From a virus: 20,701 nt of DNA. This document shows, piece after piece, positions 1 through 7,364 of this stretch (positions are counted from its first letter, which is position 1; each line of letters opens with the position of its first letter). A program made the position numbers and the translations under genes. The DNA lies in the IMG/VR virus record IMGVR_UViG_3300044301_000601, positions 1-20,701 of that record; one strand, written 5' to 3'. The notes under the pieces were generated by a model. It saw only the letters and a list, made by a program, of their open reading frames with translations. It was not told the origin of the DNA and made no database searches.

Positions 1-131
1 GGAGAGTAAGAAGAGAGGCAATTGGATCGTGGTGGGACCCCCCCAATCGCGACCCCACCTCCCCAGGAGGGGACCCCTCTAAAAATACGCCCTAATTTTT
101 CTTACCCCTCACAACGCGCTATACTGATTTT
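1..131. other. GC-rich palindromic leader upstream of terL
   Basis: Non-coding stretch before the terminase. By hand count the first 60 bases are 36/60 G+C, well above the genes that follow. It holds overlapping inverted repeats: GGTGGG (31-36) with CCCACC (54-59); CCTCC (58-62) with GGAGG (66-70) around a 3-nt loop; and GAGGGG (67-72) with CCCCTC (74-79) around a single A. AGAGG (14-18) could pair with CCTCT (76-80) to close the whole structure. A weak AT hairpin, AAAAAT/ATTTTT, lies near 81-100. No Shine-Dalgarno sequence precedes the ATG at 132, but TATACT at 120-125 resembles a -10 box. A terminase recognition (cos/pac) site or a structured leader are both possible; neither is shown. Confidence 0.5.
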
Positions 132-1661
132 ATGCGTATAGAAGATTTACCTAAAGACTTAAAAGATGAGCTTTTGGCTATACTGGAAGATCCAGAGAAG
201 TTTATAAAGCTGTTGCATATACCGGATAAAGCGAGCAGTAAGCGTGTACGGTTTGACCCTAATTTAGAGCAGCTACGGTTGTTAAAGAAGCTAATAGGTC
301 GTAAGCGTGTGATTGTATTAAAGCCACGTCAGATTGGTGTTTCTACATTGATTAGGGCTTATGCTTTGTGGCAGGTATATAAGACTGCTGATCCGTTGAA
401 GTTTGGTGTTATTAGCTTTCATGATCGCTCTGCTAAGCATCTTAGGCGCATGGATAATACTCTATTGAACTCGATGCCTAAGTTGTTGCATCGTGAGTTA
501 TCGTTGAACAATACGACTACGTTGGAGTTTCAAGATACACAGGCTTCTTTGTGTTCATATACAGCGGGATCTAAGGGTGGTACTCGATCGTTTACTTTGA
601 CGGCAGCGCATTTGTCTGAGTTTGCTTTCTATGATGATCCAGAAGAGTTGTTAGCGCAGGTTACGGCTACTGTTGGTAACGGTCAGATTATTATAGAGTC
701 TACGTCTAATAAGGCTGGTGATGCCTTTCATCGCTTGGTGCAGGGCTGTCCTGAGAATGGATGGGAGCTTGTGACCTTTTGGTGGTGGGAGCATGAAAAG
801 TATAGGATGCCAGCACCTAAGAAGTTTAGACAGACAGACCAGGAGAAGGCTTTAGTAGAGCGTTATGGTTTGGATAATGAGCAGTTGTATTGGAGAAGAC
901 AGCAAATAGCGACACTGGGTATAGAGAAGTTTAGAAGGGAATACCCGGCATGTATGGATGATGCTTTCTTCTTTGCTTCATCGACGTATTTTAATCCTGA
1001 TGATTTGCTGAAGATAGAAGCCATTCCTTTTACGGATACTGAGCGCATCTATGAAGAGCCATTAGAGCATGATCGTTATGCTATTGGTGTTGATGTTGCT
1101 GCTGGTGTAGGATCTGACTACTCAGCTATTACTGTAGTATCAATGTCTACTAATCAGCCAGTGTATCATTATCGCAGCAATACGATTAGCCCTACTGACT
1201 TTAGTGATGTGGTATTAAGAGTGGCACAAAAATACAATGACGCCAAGGTGTTGTGTGAGTCTAATAACCATGGACACGTTGTATTGTATCGCTTGCGCCA
1301 TCTTGGGTATAAGAACTTGTGGCTATCTCACAAGGGTATGGATTGGACTACATCTGTTAAATCTAAACTTGATGCGTTTGAAACATTACGAGAATATGTT
1401 AACGCAGGTATGATTACCTGTTTAGATATGCAGGTATTAGCTGAACTAAGAGCGTTAGTTGTGTTGCGCGTCACACCAGAGGCACCAAGAGGTATGCACG
1501 ATGATATGGCAATGTCGATGGCTTTAGCCTATAGATGCCTTCGGGATATACCCAGAAGATTGTTAACTAATGCAAGACGGAATCATATGGATATGCTAAT
1601 CTCTGAACAACGGGCTAAGAAACTCCGAGATATGCCTATTCCCTGGAAGGTTAACCGATGA
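132..1661 (+). CDS. terL: Terminase large subunit (packaging ATPase/nuclease)
   Basis: Motor that translocates phage DNA into the prohead through the portal and cuts it. The 509 residues show the complete two-domain layout. The ATPase domain has Walker A KPRQIGVST (64-72), a Walker B-like hydrophobic strand ending in SEF (about 157-164, acidic E163) and a coupling motif IIIESTSN (187-194). The RNase H-fold nuclease has YAIGVDVAAGVGSDYSA (317-332; D321, D329), a second acidic strand VLCESNNHG (373-381; E376) and a third, HDDMAMSMALA (456-466; D457, D458). Length and residues are normal, so it should be active. No clear Shine-Dalgarno precedes the ATG; a TATACT box lies 6 nt upstream. The stop overlaps the portal start (ATGA). 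No small terminase subunit is in the window; it probably lies upstream. Confidence 0.95.
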   Translation: MRIEDLPKDLKDELLAILEDPEKFIKLLHIPDKASSKRVRFDPNLEQLRLLKKLIGRKRVIVLKPRQIGVSTLIRAYALWQVYKTADPLKFGVISFHDRSAKHLRRMDNTLLNSMPKLLHRELSLNNTTTLEFQDTQASLCSYTAGSKGGTRSFTLTAAHLSEFAFYDDPEELLAQVTATVGNGQIIIESTSNKAGDAFHRLVQGCPENGWELVTFWWWEHEKYRMPAPKKFRQTDQEKALVERYGLDNEQLYWRRQQIATLGIEKFRREYPACMDDAFFFASSTYFNPDDLLKIEAIPFTDTERIYEEPLEHDRYAIGVDVAAGVGSDYSAITVVSMSTNQPVYHYRSNTISPTDFSDVVLRVAQKYNDAKVLCESNNHGHVVLYRLRHLGYKNLWLSHKGMDWTTSVKSKLDAFETLREYVNAGMITCLDMQVLAELRALVVLRVTPEAPRGMHDDMAMSMALAYRCLRDIPRRLLTNARRNHMDMLISEQRAKKLRDMPIPWKVNR

Positions 1662-3346
1662 TAACGCCAAAAGTTGTAGAACTCTATTATGAAGATCACA
1701 AGAAGTATTGGGATGATTTACGCTCTGAGCTTAGACAATTACGAGCTGCATACATGTGTCGGTACTGGGACAAGTCACATACTCCTAATCAAATACTGAT
1801 TGAGACTTCAAGGGCTTATGAGTTTATCGAAGGCTATGTTGCTTCTTTGTTTGCAAGATCACCTGCTGTTGTTGTTAAGGGAGACATTAGAGGCGATGGC
1901 GATCCAGAGAAGGTACAGGCCATTGTCAACGAGTTCTTAGGACATATTAGAAACCAATTAGAGGATGCCACCAGATTAGGATTAATCAATCCTTGTTCAT
2001 TTTTAAAGCTGGTGCCAAATGATCACCCTGATCCATACAAGCGTGTGTCGGTATCTGCGGTGGCTCCTTGGGATGTATTGGTCGATACTGATGCGCAGTC
2101 TTGGAGCAGCCAAAGATTTGTAGGCCATCGTTATTATTTAACTGAAAAAGAAGCTAAGAGTCGTTACGGCAATAAGAAGTTTAGCCCACATCCATTGATT
2201 AGATACTTAGATCAAGATGCTGAAACGGTAAACCTTGGCTACAACGAAGAGAAACCACCAGAAGATCCTAACTTTCAATACGTTGAGATTGTAGAGTTTT
2301 ATGATATAGAGCATGATCGCTTTCTTGTTTGGAGCCCAGACTATAAGAATGGCGAAAAGTTTGTAGCTGATGGCATTATGCTACCAGAAGGACCAGACGG
2401 TGAGATCAAAGAAAAGAAATATGACCAAATACCCTTTAAGGATAGTGCGGGCTATCCCCTTGCTCCTATTGTACCTCTCTATTACAGCCGCCAACCGGAT
2501 GTCCCGATGCGAGGATATTCCAGTTTAAGAAGAGTATACGATCAAGTCCAAGAGCATAACATTATTAGGTCATACCAAGCATCAATGGTAAGACGCGCCG
2601 CGCGGCAATGGATTGTAGAGTCTGGCGTTTTTGATGCAGAGTGCATGGCTAAGCTTTCACAAGGTGTTGATGGTGAGTTTATAGAAGTTGAACTATCCCC
2701 TGGGCAGCAGTTGTCGGGTTCAATTATAGCTGTTCCACACACGCCAGTACCTAATGAGTTGCAAGCTTACGTCCAACAAGTACAGACAGATTTTGAACGC
2801 GGATCTGTACTCGCACCATTTACAAGAGGCGAATCAACCAGAGCCACAGCCACAGAGATAACTGCATTGGCTGCATACTCTTCTTCTGAAGTAGGTAGAT
2901 TGGCCAGAGAACGTGACGCTGCTATAGAAATGACCGCTAACATTTATTGTTCGATGCTAAAATTGTATCTTAAAGATGAAGGCGACATGATGGTATTAAA
3001 CGGATTGCCAACCATAGTTAATTTTAAAGACTTTGATGGTGACTTTACCTTCTATGCACAGGACTCTGGCGCTACTCCTGTCTCAGAAGCCATTAAAAAA
3101 CAAGAGTTTATGGCTGCATTACCTACCTTGATTAATATGGGTGTACCTCAAGACAAGGTATTAGAGGAATTGGTACGCTACCTTGACCTACCACACTCCT
3201 TTTTAGAGCATCTTGCATCAGCACCACAGTCTCCAGATCCCGCAGCAACCACAACAGCAGAAGCGGGTGTTCAACAATCCTCTGGTCTTGCCCCTGGACA
3301 GCAACCCAGCCCAGAAGATATAGCCATGTTCTTACCAAATGCTTAA
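1658..3346 (+). CDS. Portal protein
   Basis: Forms the dodecameric ring at one capsid vertex to which the terminase and later the tail connector dock. The 562-aa product follows terL directly with an ATGA overlap and a GGAAGG sequence upstream of its ATG. Family-like features are an N-terminal helical part, PWDVLVDTDA (137-146), a long helix-rich stem region around 285-320, and the portal-type stretch TRATATEITALAAY (394-407) followed by a long helix. The C-terminal 40 or so residues are Pro/Gln/Ala/Thr-rich and probably disordered. The reading rests on position and these general portal features. The length is close to that of podovirus portals such as T7 gp8 (about 536 aa). I cannot assign a named subfamily. 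Confidence 0.85.
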   Translation: MITPKVVELYYEDHKKYWDDLRSELRQLRAAYMCRYWDKSHTPNQILIETSRAYEFIEGYVASLFARSPAVVVKGDIRGDGDPEKVQAIVNEFLGHIRNQLEDATRLGLINPCSFLKLVPNDHPDPYKRVSVSAVAPWDVLVDTDAQSWSSQRFVGHRYYLTEKEAKSRYGNKKFSPHPLIRYLDQDAETVNLGYNEEKPPEDPNFQYVEIVEFYDIEHDRFLVWSPDYKNGEKFVADGIMLPEGPDGEIKEKKYDQIPFKDSAGYPLAPIVPLYYSRQPDVPMRGYSSLRRVYDQVQEHNIIRSYQASMVRRAARQWIVESGVFDAECMAKLSQGVDGEFIEVELSPGQQLSGSIIAVPHTPVPNELQAYVQQVQTDFERGSVLAPFTRGESTRATATEITALAAYSSSEVGRLARERDAAIEMTANIYCSMLKLYLKDEGDMMVLNGLPTIVNFKDFDGDFTFYAQDSGATPVSEAIKKQEFMAALPTLINMGVPQDKVLEELVRYLDLPHSFLEHLASAPQSPDPAATTTAEAGVQQSSGLAPGQQPSPEDIAMFLPNA

Positions 3347-3920
3347 TCCACGCCCAAAACTGTTAGATAAATTAGAAGAAATGGGGTTTGCCGTCTTCGA
3401 AAACGGAGACTACAACCTAAACATTATAGGTGTACGCAAACACCTGGGAACTGCCAACAAGTTTGATGATACATTGGTGGTTATCTACAAGAAATGGGGG
3501 TTATGGCAAGAAAAACGCTACGCTATTACCACCGATCCAGGGATATATTGGCTGCATTTTCCTATGCGGGTAGAAGGTACGGCTATATTGGTGCATAACA
3601 AGCAATATAGGGGCGCATGGAGGCTGGCAAAGCATAGAGGAGTCTACACAGCCCTATGTCAACGCAAGCCAGTGCAGGTATTTAGGGACAATGACAAGGA
3701 CTCTATCCATGACATGGAGCCTGACAACATACATGAAGGACTATATGGGATCAATATCCACAAAGCTGGTAGACATTCTGAAAATGTAAACAAATGGAGC
3801 GCGGGCTGCCAAGTTTTTGCTATTACTGAAGACTTTGATGAGTTTATAGACCTGTGTAAAATGCAAGAGAAGATGTTAAAAGCCGAAACCTTTACATACA
3901 CACTGTTATTAGAAGAATAG
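3339..3920 (+). CDS. Putative YkuD-like L,D-transpeptidase-fold protein (cell-wall enzyme?)
   Basis: Protein of 193 aa. Near the C-terminus it carries GINIHKAGRHSENVNKW followed by SAGCQVF, with H141, H146, S154, G156 and C157. This resembles the catalytic signature of YkuD L,D-transpeptidases (His, about 12-17 residues, then [S/T]xGC), where the Cys is the nucleophile. A preceding TTDPGIYWL (64-72) recalls the conserved TPxGxF strand of that fold, and the protein ends with FTYTLL. No signal peptide or membrane segment is visible, so if it acts on peptidoglycan it would need a holin or virion delivery. The gene overlaps the portal end by 8 nt and has no strong Shine-Dalgarno; ATG 3381 is a possible later start. 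Endolysin, virion-associated wall enzyme, or a catalytically dead fold are all open. The fold assignment is inference from motif spacing. Confidence 0.5.
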   Translation: MLNPRPKLLDKLEEMGFAVFENGDYNLNIIGVRKHLGTANKFDDTLVVIYKKWGLWQEKRYAITTDPGIYWLHFPMRVEGTAILVHNKQYRGAWRLAKHRGVYTALCQRKPVQVFRDNDKDSIHDMEPDNIHEGLYGINIHKAGRHSENVNKWSAGCQVFAITEDFDEFIDLCKMQEKMLKAETFTYTLLLEE

Positions 3921-3921
3921 T

Positions 3922-4320
3922 ATGCCCATATACGACTATAAATGCCACACATGCGACATAACAGAAGAACATTACATGTCTTTTGATGCAGAAGATGTAG
4001 TTAATTGCGAAGAATGTAGCGGTGTTATGAAGAGATGCGTCACATTATGGGCCAATACCCCAAGCAGATGGGGCGATTCTCATGGTTATTTTGATCGTGG
4101 TCTTGGTACATATGTAAAGTCTAACGTGCATCGTGATAAGATTATGAAAGAGCGCAACATTAGACCCGTATCTCAACAAGAGATTGACGAAGCGCAACAC
4201 GAATCATACACTACTCACAAACAACATGAAAAAGATGTGGTTAAGTTTCAATCGGAACTGGCTAAACACAATGATACAACCAAAGCAATCGACAATACGT
4301 TTGCGACTCAGGAGATATAA
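3922..4320 (+). CDS. FmdB-type zinc-ribbon protein
   Basis: The 132-aa protein begins MPIYDYKCHTCD, the hallmark start of FmdB-family zinc ribbons. A second cysteine pair follows at CEEC (C29, C32) after the first pair at C8 and C11, giving a four-cysteine zinc site. The remaining 90 residues are polar and helical, with a charged Lys/Gln/His-rich C-terminal half, and resemble nothing I recognise. FmdB was named as a putative regulator in methylotrophs, but the molecular role of the phage versions is unknown. Nucleic-acid binding or assembly are guesses. It starts one base after the previous stop, and its own stop (TAA) shares a base with the next ATG, so it is translated within the head operon. 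Confidence 0.7.
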   Translation: MPIYDYKCHTCDITEEHYMSFDAEDVVNCEECSGVMKRCVTLWANTPSRWGDSHGYFDRGLGTYVKSNVHRDKIMKERNIRPVSQQEIDEAQHESYTTHKQHEKDVVKFQSELAKHNDTTKAIDNTFATQEI

Positions 4321-4805
4321 TGTCTATACCCCAAGATATTCAAGCTGACATTGATGATGTTGCAGCGCAAAAAGAAATGATGGCCGTCGATGATATGATG
4401 GACATGGCGCCAAGAGGACAGTTTGGCGCACAAGCTTTAAACCGTTTGGTCGATGAAGTTAATAAGCTTTTACCTAAGATGGGTATGCCTCTATACCCTA
4501 CATTCAGCGAAGATATAACTGTATTCCCGCCTGAGTTTGTAGATGTTCTTACTGGTATTGCGGACATAGCAAGTCAAGCTGGAATAGAAGCACCATTTGA
4601 TTTGTCTGCTGTAGAGTCAGATCGTGATCTTGCTATGCTTGCTGGACAAGTAGCACAACTTGCAGAAGATGAATCTTTACTTGATTTTATTACTAATCAA
4701 ATGGGTCAAGAACAAGAAGAACCTGTTGCTGAAGAAGTGACTACGGAAGAAACGCCAGAAGGCCCTGTTGAAACTGATGATGAATTATTTTTAAGGAGAA
4801 TGTGA
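4320..4805 (+). CDS. Acidic hypothetical protein before the scaffold
   Basis: Unrecognised 161-aa protein, strongly acidic. The N-terminus is Met- and Asp-rich (MMAVDDMMDM, 20-29). The middle is predicted helical around a proline-rich segment (about 57-72), and the C-terminal 30 residues are mostly Glu, Thr, Pro and Val (EQEEPVAEEVTTEETPE). It has a very good ribosome-binding site, AGGAG at 4308-4312, and its ATG shares a base with the upstream TAA. Its stop (TGA 4803-4805) shares a base with the scaffold ATG. An acidic, flexible, helical protein coupled to the scaffold gene could be an assembly cofactor or minor head protein, but nothing in the sequence proves that. Confidence 0.6.
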   Translation: MSIPQDIQADIDDVAAQKEMMAVDDMMDMAPRGQFGAQALNRLVDEVNKLLPKMGMPLYPTFSEDITVFPPEFVDVLTGIADIASQAGIEAPFDLSAVESDRDLAMLAGQVAQLAEDESLLDFITNQMGQEQEEPVAEEVTTEETPEGPVETDDELFLRRM

Positions 4806-5647
4806 TGGTAGAAGAAACAGCCCCTGTGACGGCGGGTGATACAAACGAGGCCCCAACAACTTCAGAAGACGCGGTGGCAACGGCTCCAGAAGCTGTTGGT
4901 GCGCCTCAACCCGACACACCAGAAGATCGCATAGAAGCGATACTGCAAAAGCATGAGGCTAAAGAAAATGGTAAAGTGGTTGAAGAAGAAAGTCTGCGCG
5001 ATGGCGAGTCATGGGATTCTGTTTATAAAAATCAACCTGACGAAGTTAAAAGGGCTATGCAGTCGCTGCGTAAAAACTATACACAGAAGACTCAAGAGCT
5101 TAGCAAGCAGCGCAAAGAAGCTAAACAACAACATGAAAAAGCGTTGGCTTTACAAAAAAATCTGTACGAGTCTGATGCTTATAAAAACTTACAGTCTCTT
5201 GCTGATGAAGCAGGTGAAGAGTTTGATCCGTTTGATGAGTCGTCTTTTAAGAAGTACGTCGAAAAAGCAGTAGCTAAAAGATTACAGTCTGTTCTTGAAC
5301 CGATGTATAAAGAACAACAAAAGGTACAAGCCAGACAAAAGTTAAATAACTTTATGGATGAACACCAAGAGTTAAAGACCGACGATAAATTTAAAGCTGA
5401 AGTTAAGACAGTATTGGTTAACAATGAGAACCTTTCATTAGAGCAAGCATATTGGATTGTTAAAGGAAAAGCCGCAAAGCAACAGAACAATGCGCTAACA
5501 ATGAAAGAAGAAAATAAAAGACGTGCTGCAAGAGCTGCTGGATTAAAAATTGCTAATGGTAAACGTGCTGGGATTACCGCACCACCCAACGCAAAAGAAA
5601 TGAAAGCAGTAGAATTATATGAATACTTGCTATCTCAAAGAAAATAA
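4805..5647 (+). CDS. Capsid scaffolding protein
   Basis: Internal scaffold that directs prohead assembly and is then released. The roughly 280-residue product has the usual composition: an acidic, Pro/Ala/Thr-rich disordered N-terminus (1-50), a long charged coiled-coil centre rich in Lys, Gln and Glu (about 85-190), and a basic C-terminal region (KRRAARAAGLKIANGKRAG) that in other phages contacts the coat protein. It lies immediately upstream of the capsid gene. A GTG at 4802 would add one residue, but ATG 4805 is preferred because AAGGAG (4793-4798) then sits 6 nt upstream. The start overlaps the previous stop (TGATG), suggesting translational coupling. Assignment rests on composition and position, as scaffolds diverge fast. 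Confidence 0.75.
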   Translation: MVEETAPVTAGDTNEAPTTSEDAVATAPEAVGAPQPDTPEDRIEAILQKHEAKENGKVVEEESLRDGESWDSVYKNQPDEVKRAMQSLRKNYTQKTQELSKQRKEAKQQHEKALALQKNLYESDAYKNLQSLADEAGEEFDPFDESSFKKYVEKAVAKRLQSVLEPMYKEQQKVQARQKLNNFMDEHQELKTDDKFKAEVKTVLVNNENLSLEQAYWIVKGKAAKQQNNALTMKEENKRRAARAAGLKIANGKRAGITAPPNAKEMKAVELYEYLLSQRK

Positions 5648-5666
5648 GGTACTACTTATTTGACAG

Positions 5667-5716
5667 AGGCCCCGGTTTGGATACGCCAAAGTCAGGCCCC
5701 GCATAGCGGATACGCC
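5667..5716 (+). repeat. Two-copy imperfect direct repeat upstream of the capsid gene
   Basis: The 104-nt gap between scaffold and capsid holds two copies of AGGCCCCG-(N)-GGATACGCC. Copy 1 is AGGCCCCG 5667-5674, spacer GTTT, GGATACGCC 5679-5687. Copy 2 is AGGCCCCG 5694-5701, spacer CATAGC, GGATACGCC 5708-5716. Both half-motifs are identical between copies; only the spacer changes (4 versus 6 nt). The element lies 35 nt or more before the capsid ATG, in the untranslated leader of the most highly expressed phage gene. A protein- or RNA-binding site, or a promoter for an unknown polymerase, is possible. Confidence 0.7.
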
Positions 5717-5751
5717 CCAAGAGACTAAACATAAACAAACTGGAGTTAAAA

Positions 5752-6771
5752 ATGGCGTTGTCATTTGACGTACTCGCGAGTACCTTGCGTATTTTGCGCG
5801 ATAGGGAAGTGGATAATACATTCCGTACGATCCCTCTCTTGGACGCGGTTAAAGCTAAGGGAAACATCGAGAAAGTAAACGGTGGTTCTAAAGTCAATCA
5901 CCCGGTCATCCTGGCCGAACATTCATCTATTACACAATTATCAACTGGTTATGAAAGCGTTAACCTTGCTGTTAAAGATCCGCTGCGAACTGCCGAGTTT
6001 GACTGGTGTGACTTTGTTGCGCCTGTTGTTGTTACAGAAAAAGAACAGCTTACAAACAAAGGCGACCGAGCAGTAATCCGTATTGCCGAAGCACGATTGA
6101 AGTCCGTTATGGGTATGCTTCAACGTGAATGGTGTAAGCAGGTTGTTGCTGGTACTTCTACCGTTCTGACTGAGCTTAACACTTTAAATGGTGAAACTGC
6201 TCTAACAAGTCCAACCAAAGGCTTTTTTGAAAAAGCAGCTTTTAATGCACAAACCAATGAAGTTGGTGGTATTAGCAAAAGCGCATTTCCACAATCATGG
6301 CAGAATCAAGTTGCTGATGTAGCATCAAACTTTTCTGCTAATGGTTTGTCAAAAATGAGCAAACTAATGATTGATACTCAAACATATGCACCAGAAGGCG
6401 AAGTTGATATTATTCTTGCTTCTCCATTGTCATATGAATTGTATCGCTCTGCACTTACAGCACAAGAAAGATATTCAAGCATGGAACAAATGCGAGGATT
6501 GTCTGGAAAGCTTGGATTGCTTTATAACGGTGCAATGATGTACATTGAGCCTAACCTTGGCTTTGCTATTGGTGGTGGCGATAAAATGTCTATGTATTTC
6601 TTGAACTCTAAACTGTTCAACGTATACTTCGATCAAGACGCATTCTTTGAGATGGGCGAAATGAAAGCCATTTCTGGGTATGCTGCTATGTCATCTAACA
6701 TCATGACCCGTACACAGTTGGCTATTAGTCATCTTGCTGGTCAAGGTGTGCTTATCAATGCGGAGGCTTAG
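5752..6771 (+). CDS. Major capsid protein (HK97 fold)
   Basis: Builds the icosahedral shell. The 339-aa product sits directly after the scaffold and before a decoration protein. The N-terminal part (about 20-75) runs FRTIPLLDAVKAKGNIEKV then a glycine-containing loop and a polar beta segment, like the N-arm and E-loop of HK97-type coats. A long amphipathic helix follows (about 98-130, containing RAVIRIAEARLKSVMGMLQ), consistent with the spine helix, and then an alternating alpha/beta P- and A-domain region. Start chosen at ATG 5752 because GGAG (5742-5745) lies 6 nt upstream. The gene has its own 104-nt leader with a direct repeat, consistent with separate or boosted expression. Fold identification is by pattern and context. 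Confidence 0.85.
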   Translation: MALSFDVLASTLRILRDREVDNTFRTIPLLDAVKAKGNIEKVNGGSKVNHPVILAEHSSITQLSTGYESVNLAVKDPLRTAEFDWCDFVAPVVVTEKEQLTNKGDRAVIRIAEARLKSVMGMLQREWCKQVVAGTSTVLTELNTLNGETALTSPTKGFFEKAAFNAQTNEVGGISKSAFPQSWQNQVADVASNFSANGLSKMSKLMIDTQTYAPEGEVDIILASPLSYELYRSALTAQERYSSMEQMRGLSGKLGLLYNGAMMYIEPNLGFAIGGGDKMSMYFLNSKLFNVYFDQDAFFEMGEMKAISGYAAMSSNIMTRTQLAISHLAGQGVLINAEA

Positions 6772-6773
6772 TC

Positions 6774-7274
6774 ATGGCTAGTGCAACTTATTTACAATCC
6801 TTAGACGCTACATACGAAGATGGAACTTCACGCGGAGTAACACCTTCTAACCGTAGACAAACTGAAATTTATCTTGCTGCTGAAACACTTGCTATTGGTG
6901 ACGTTGTTACCTTTGATTATGGCAATGCAGACGATGGTAAAAAAACACTTTATGTTAAAAAAGCAAGTAAGGCTGCCGCTAAAAGAAATGCTATTGGTGT
7001 TGTTTTAGAAGCTGCTAATAGTGCTGGTCTTTTTACTGTTAATGAGCCTATTCGGGTAGTTATCGGTGGTATCGTTTCAGCGCAAGTTGAAGGTAAAGAT
7101 CACGCTGGAAACTCAGCTATTGCAGTAGGAGACATTCTTACTGCTGGTAATGTTGATGGTGTTTTTATGAACAAGGTTCAAGCAACTGAATTGCCTTCGG
7201 CTATTGCTCTTGAAACAGCCGCAAGTGGTGATGCTGCGGCCTTGAAAAAAGTTCTAATTTTGCGAAACACATAA
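6774..7274 (+). CDS. Probable head decoration / capsid cement protein
   Basis: The 166-aa product is beta-rich, with repeated Gly-Asp turns (AIGDVVTFD, AVGDILTAGNVDGVF), an alternating hydrophobic pattern and a small Ala-rich C-terminus. This resembles the DUF2190-type capsid-stabilising proteins that coat the outside of many phage heads. The gene starts 2 nt after the capsid stop and has an excellent GGAGG ribosome-binding site, so it should be made in amounts close to the capsid protein. It is followed by a strong terminator, which would restrict high expression to the capsid and this gene. A head-completion role cannot be excluded. Confidence 0.65.
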   Translation: MASATYLQSLDATYEDGTSRGVTPSNRRQTEIYLAAETLAIGDVVTFDYGNADDGKKTLYVKKASKAAAKRNAIGVVLEAANSAGLFTVNEPIRVVIGGIVSAQVEGKDHAGNSAIAVGDILTAGNVDGVFMNKVQATELPSAIALETAASGDAAALKKVLILRNT

Positions 7275-7290
7275 TTCTAAGAACCGTCAC

Positions 7291-7334
7291 AGGGGGGTTC
7301 TACCCGCCTTGGGCATCCTCGCCCACTCCCCCCT
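7291..7334 (+). promoter_or_regulatory. Possible anti-terminator stem competing with the terminator
   Basis: AGGGGGG (7291-7297) is perfectly complementary to CCCCCCT (7328-7334), the left arm of the terminator hairpin. Between them TGGGC (7310-7314) and GCCCA (7321-7325) form a nested hairpin. Because 7328-7334 cannot pair in both structures at once, the leader RNA could switch between a terminator-free and a terminating form, the layout of an attenuator. The G and C tracts also make accidental complementarity likely. Confidence 0.35.
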
Positions 7335-7364
7335 CCTCCGTTACTGTTGGAGGGGGGTTTTATT
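7328..7364 (+). terminator. Rho-independent terminator between head and tail modules
   Basis: CCCCCCTCC (7328-7336) and GGAGGGGGG (7349-7357) form a perfect 9-bp G:C-rich stem with a 12-nt loop. It is followed at once by TTTTATT (7358-7364). It lies after the capsid and decoration genes and before the adaptor gene, whose ribosome-binding site follows within a few bases. Partial read-through would lower expression of the tail genes relative to the capsid. Confidence 0.85.

Noticed and set aside
85-92. ATACGCCC in the terL leader as a third copy of the capsid-leader repeat
   Set aside because: Only the 7-8 base core matches, the AGGCCCCG half is absent, and the same 7-mer also occurs inside coding regions (near 8420 and 10596), so this is compatible with chance.
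5154-5160. Run of seven A in the scaffold gene as a possible programmed -1 frameshift site
   Set aside because: The -1 frame meets a TGA within about five codons and no stimulatory structure is evident, so a slip would give only a truncated product; A runs are common in this AT-rich sequence.
4953-5273. 106-codon frame inside the scaffold gene in another + frame
   Set aside because: The translation is a Lys/Leu/Ser-rich by-product of the Lys- and Glu-rich scaffold sequence, and there is no ribosome-binding site suited to it.
5660-5665. Perfect TTGACA -35-like hexamer before the capsid gene
   Set aside because: At spacings of 16-18 nt the sequence is GC-rich (TACGCC and neighbours) with no acceptable -10 box, so I do not call a sigma-70 promoter.
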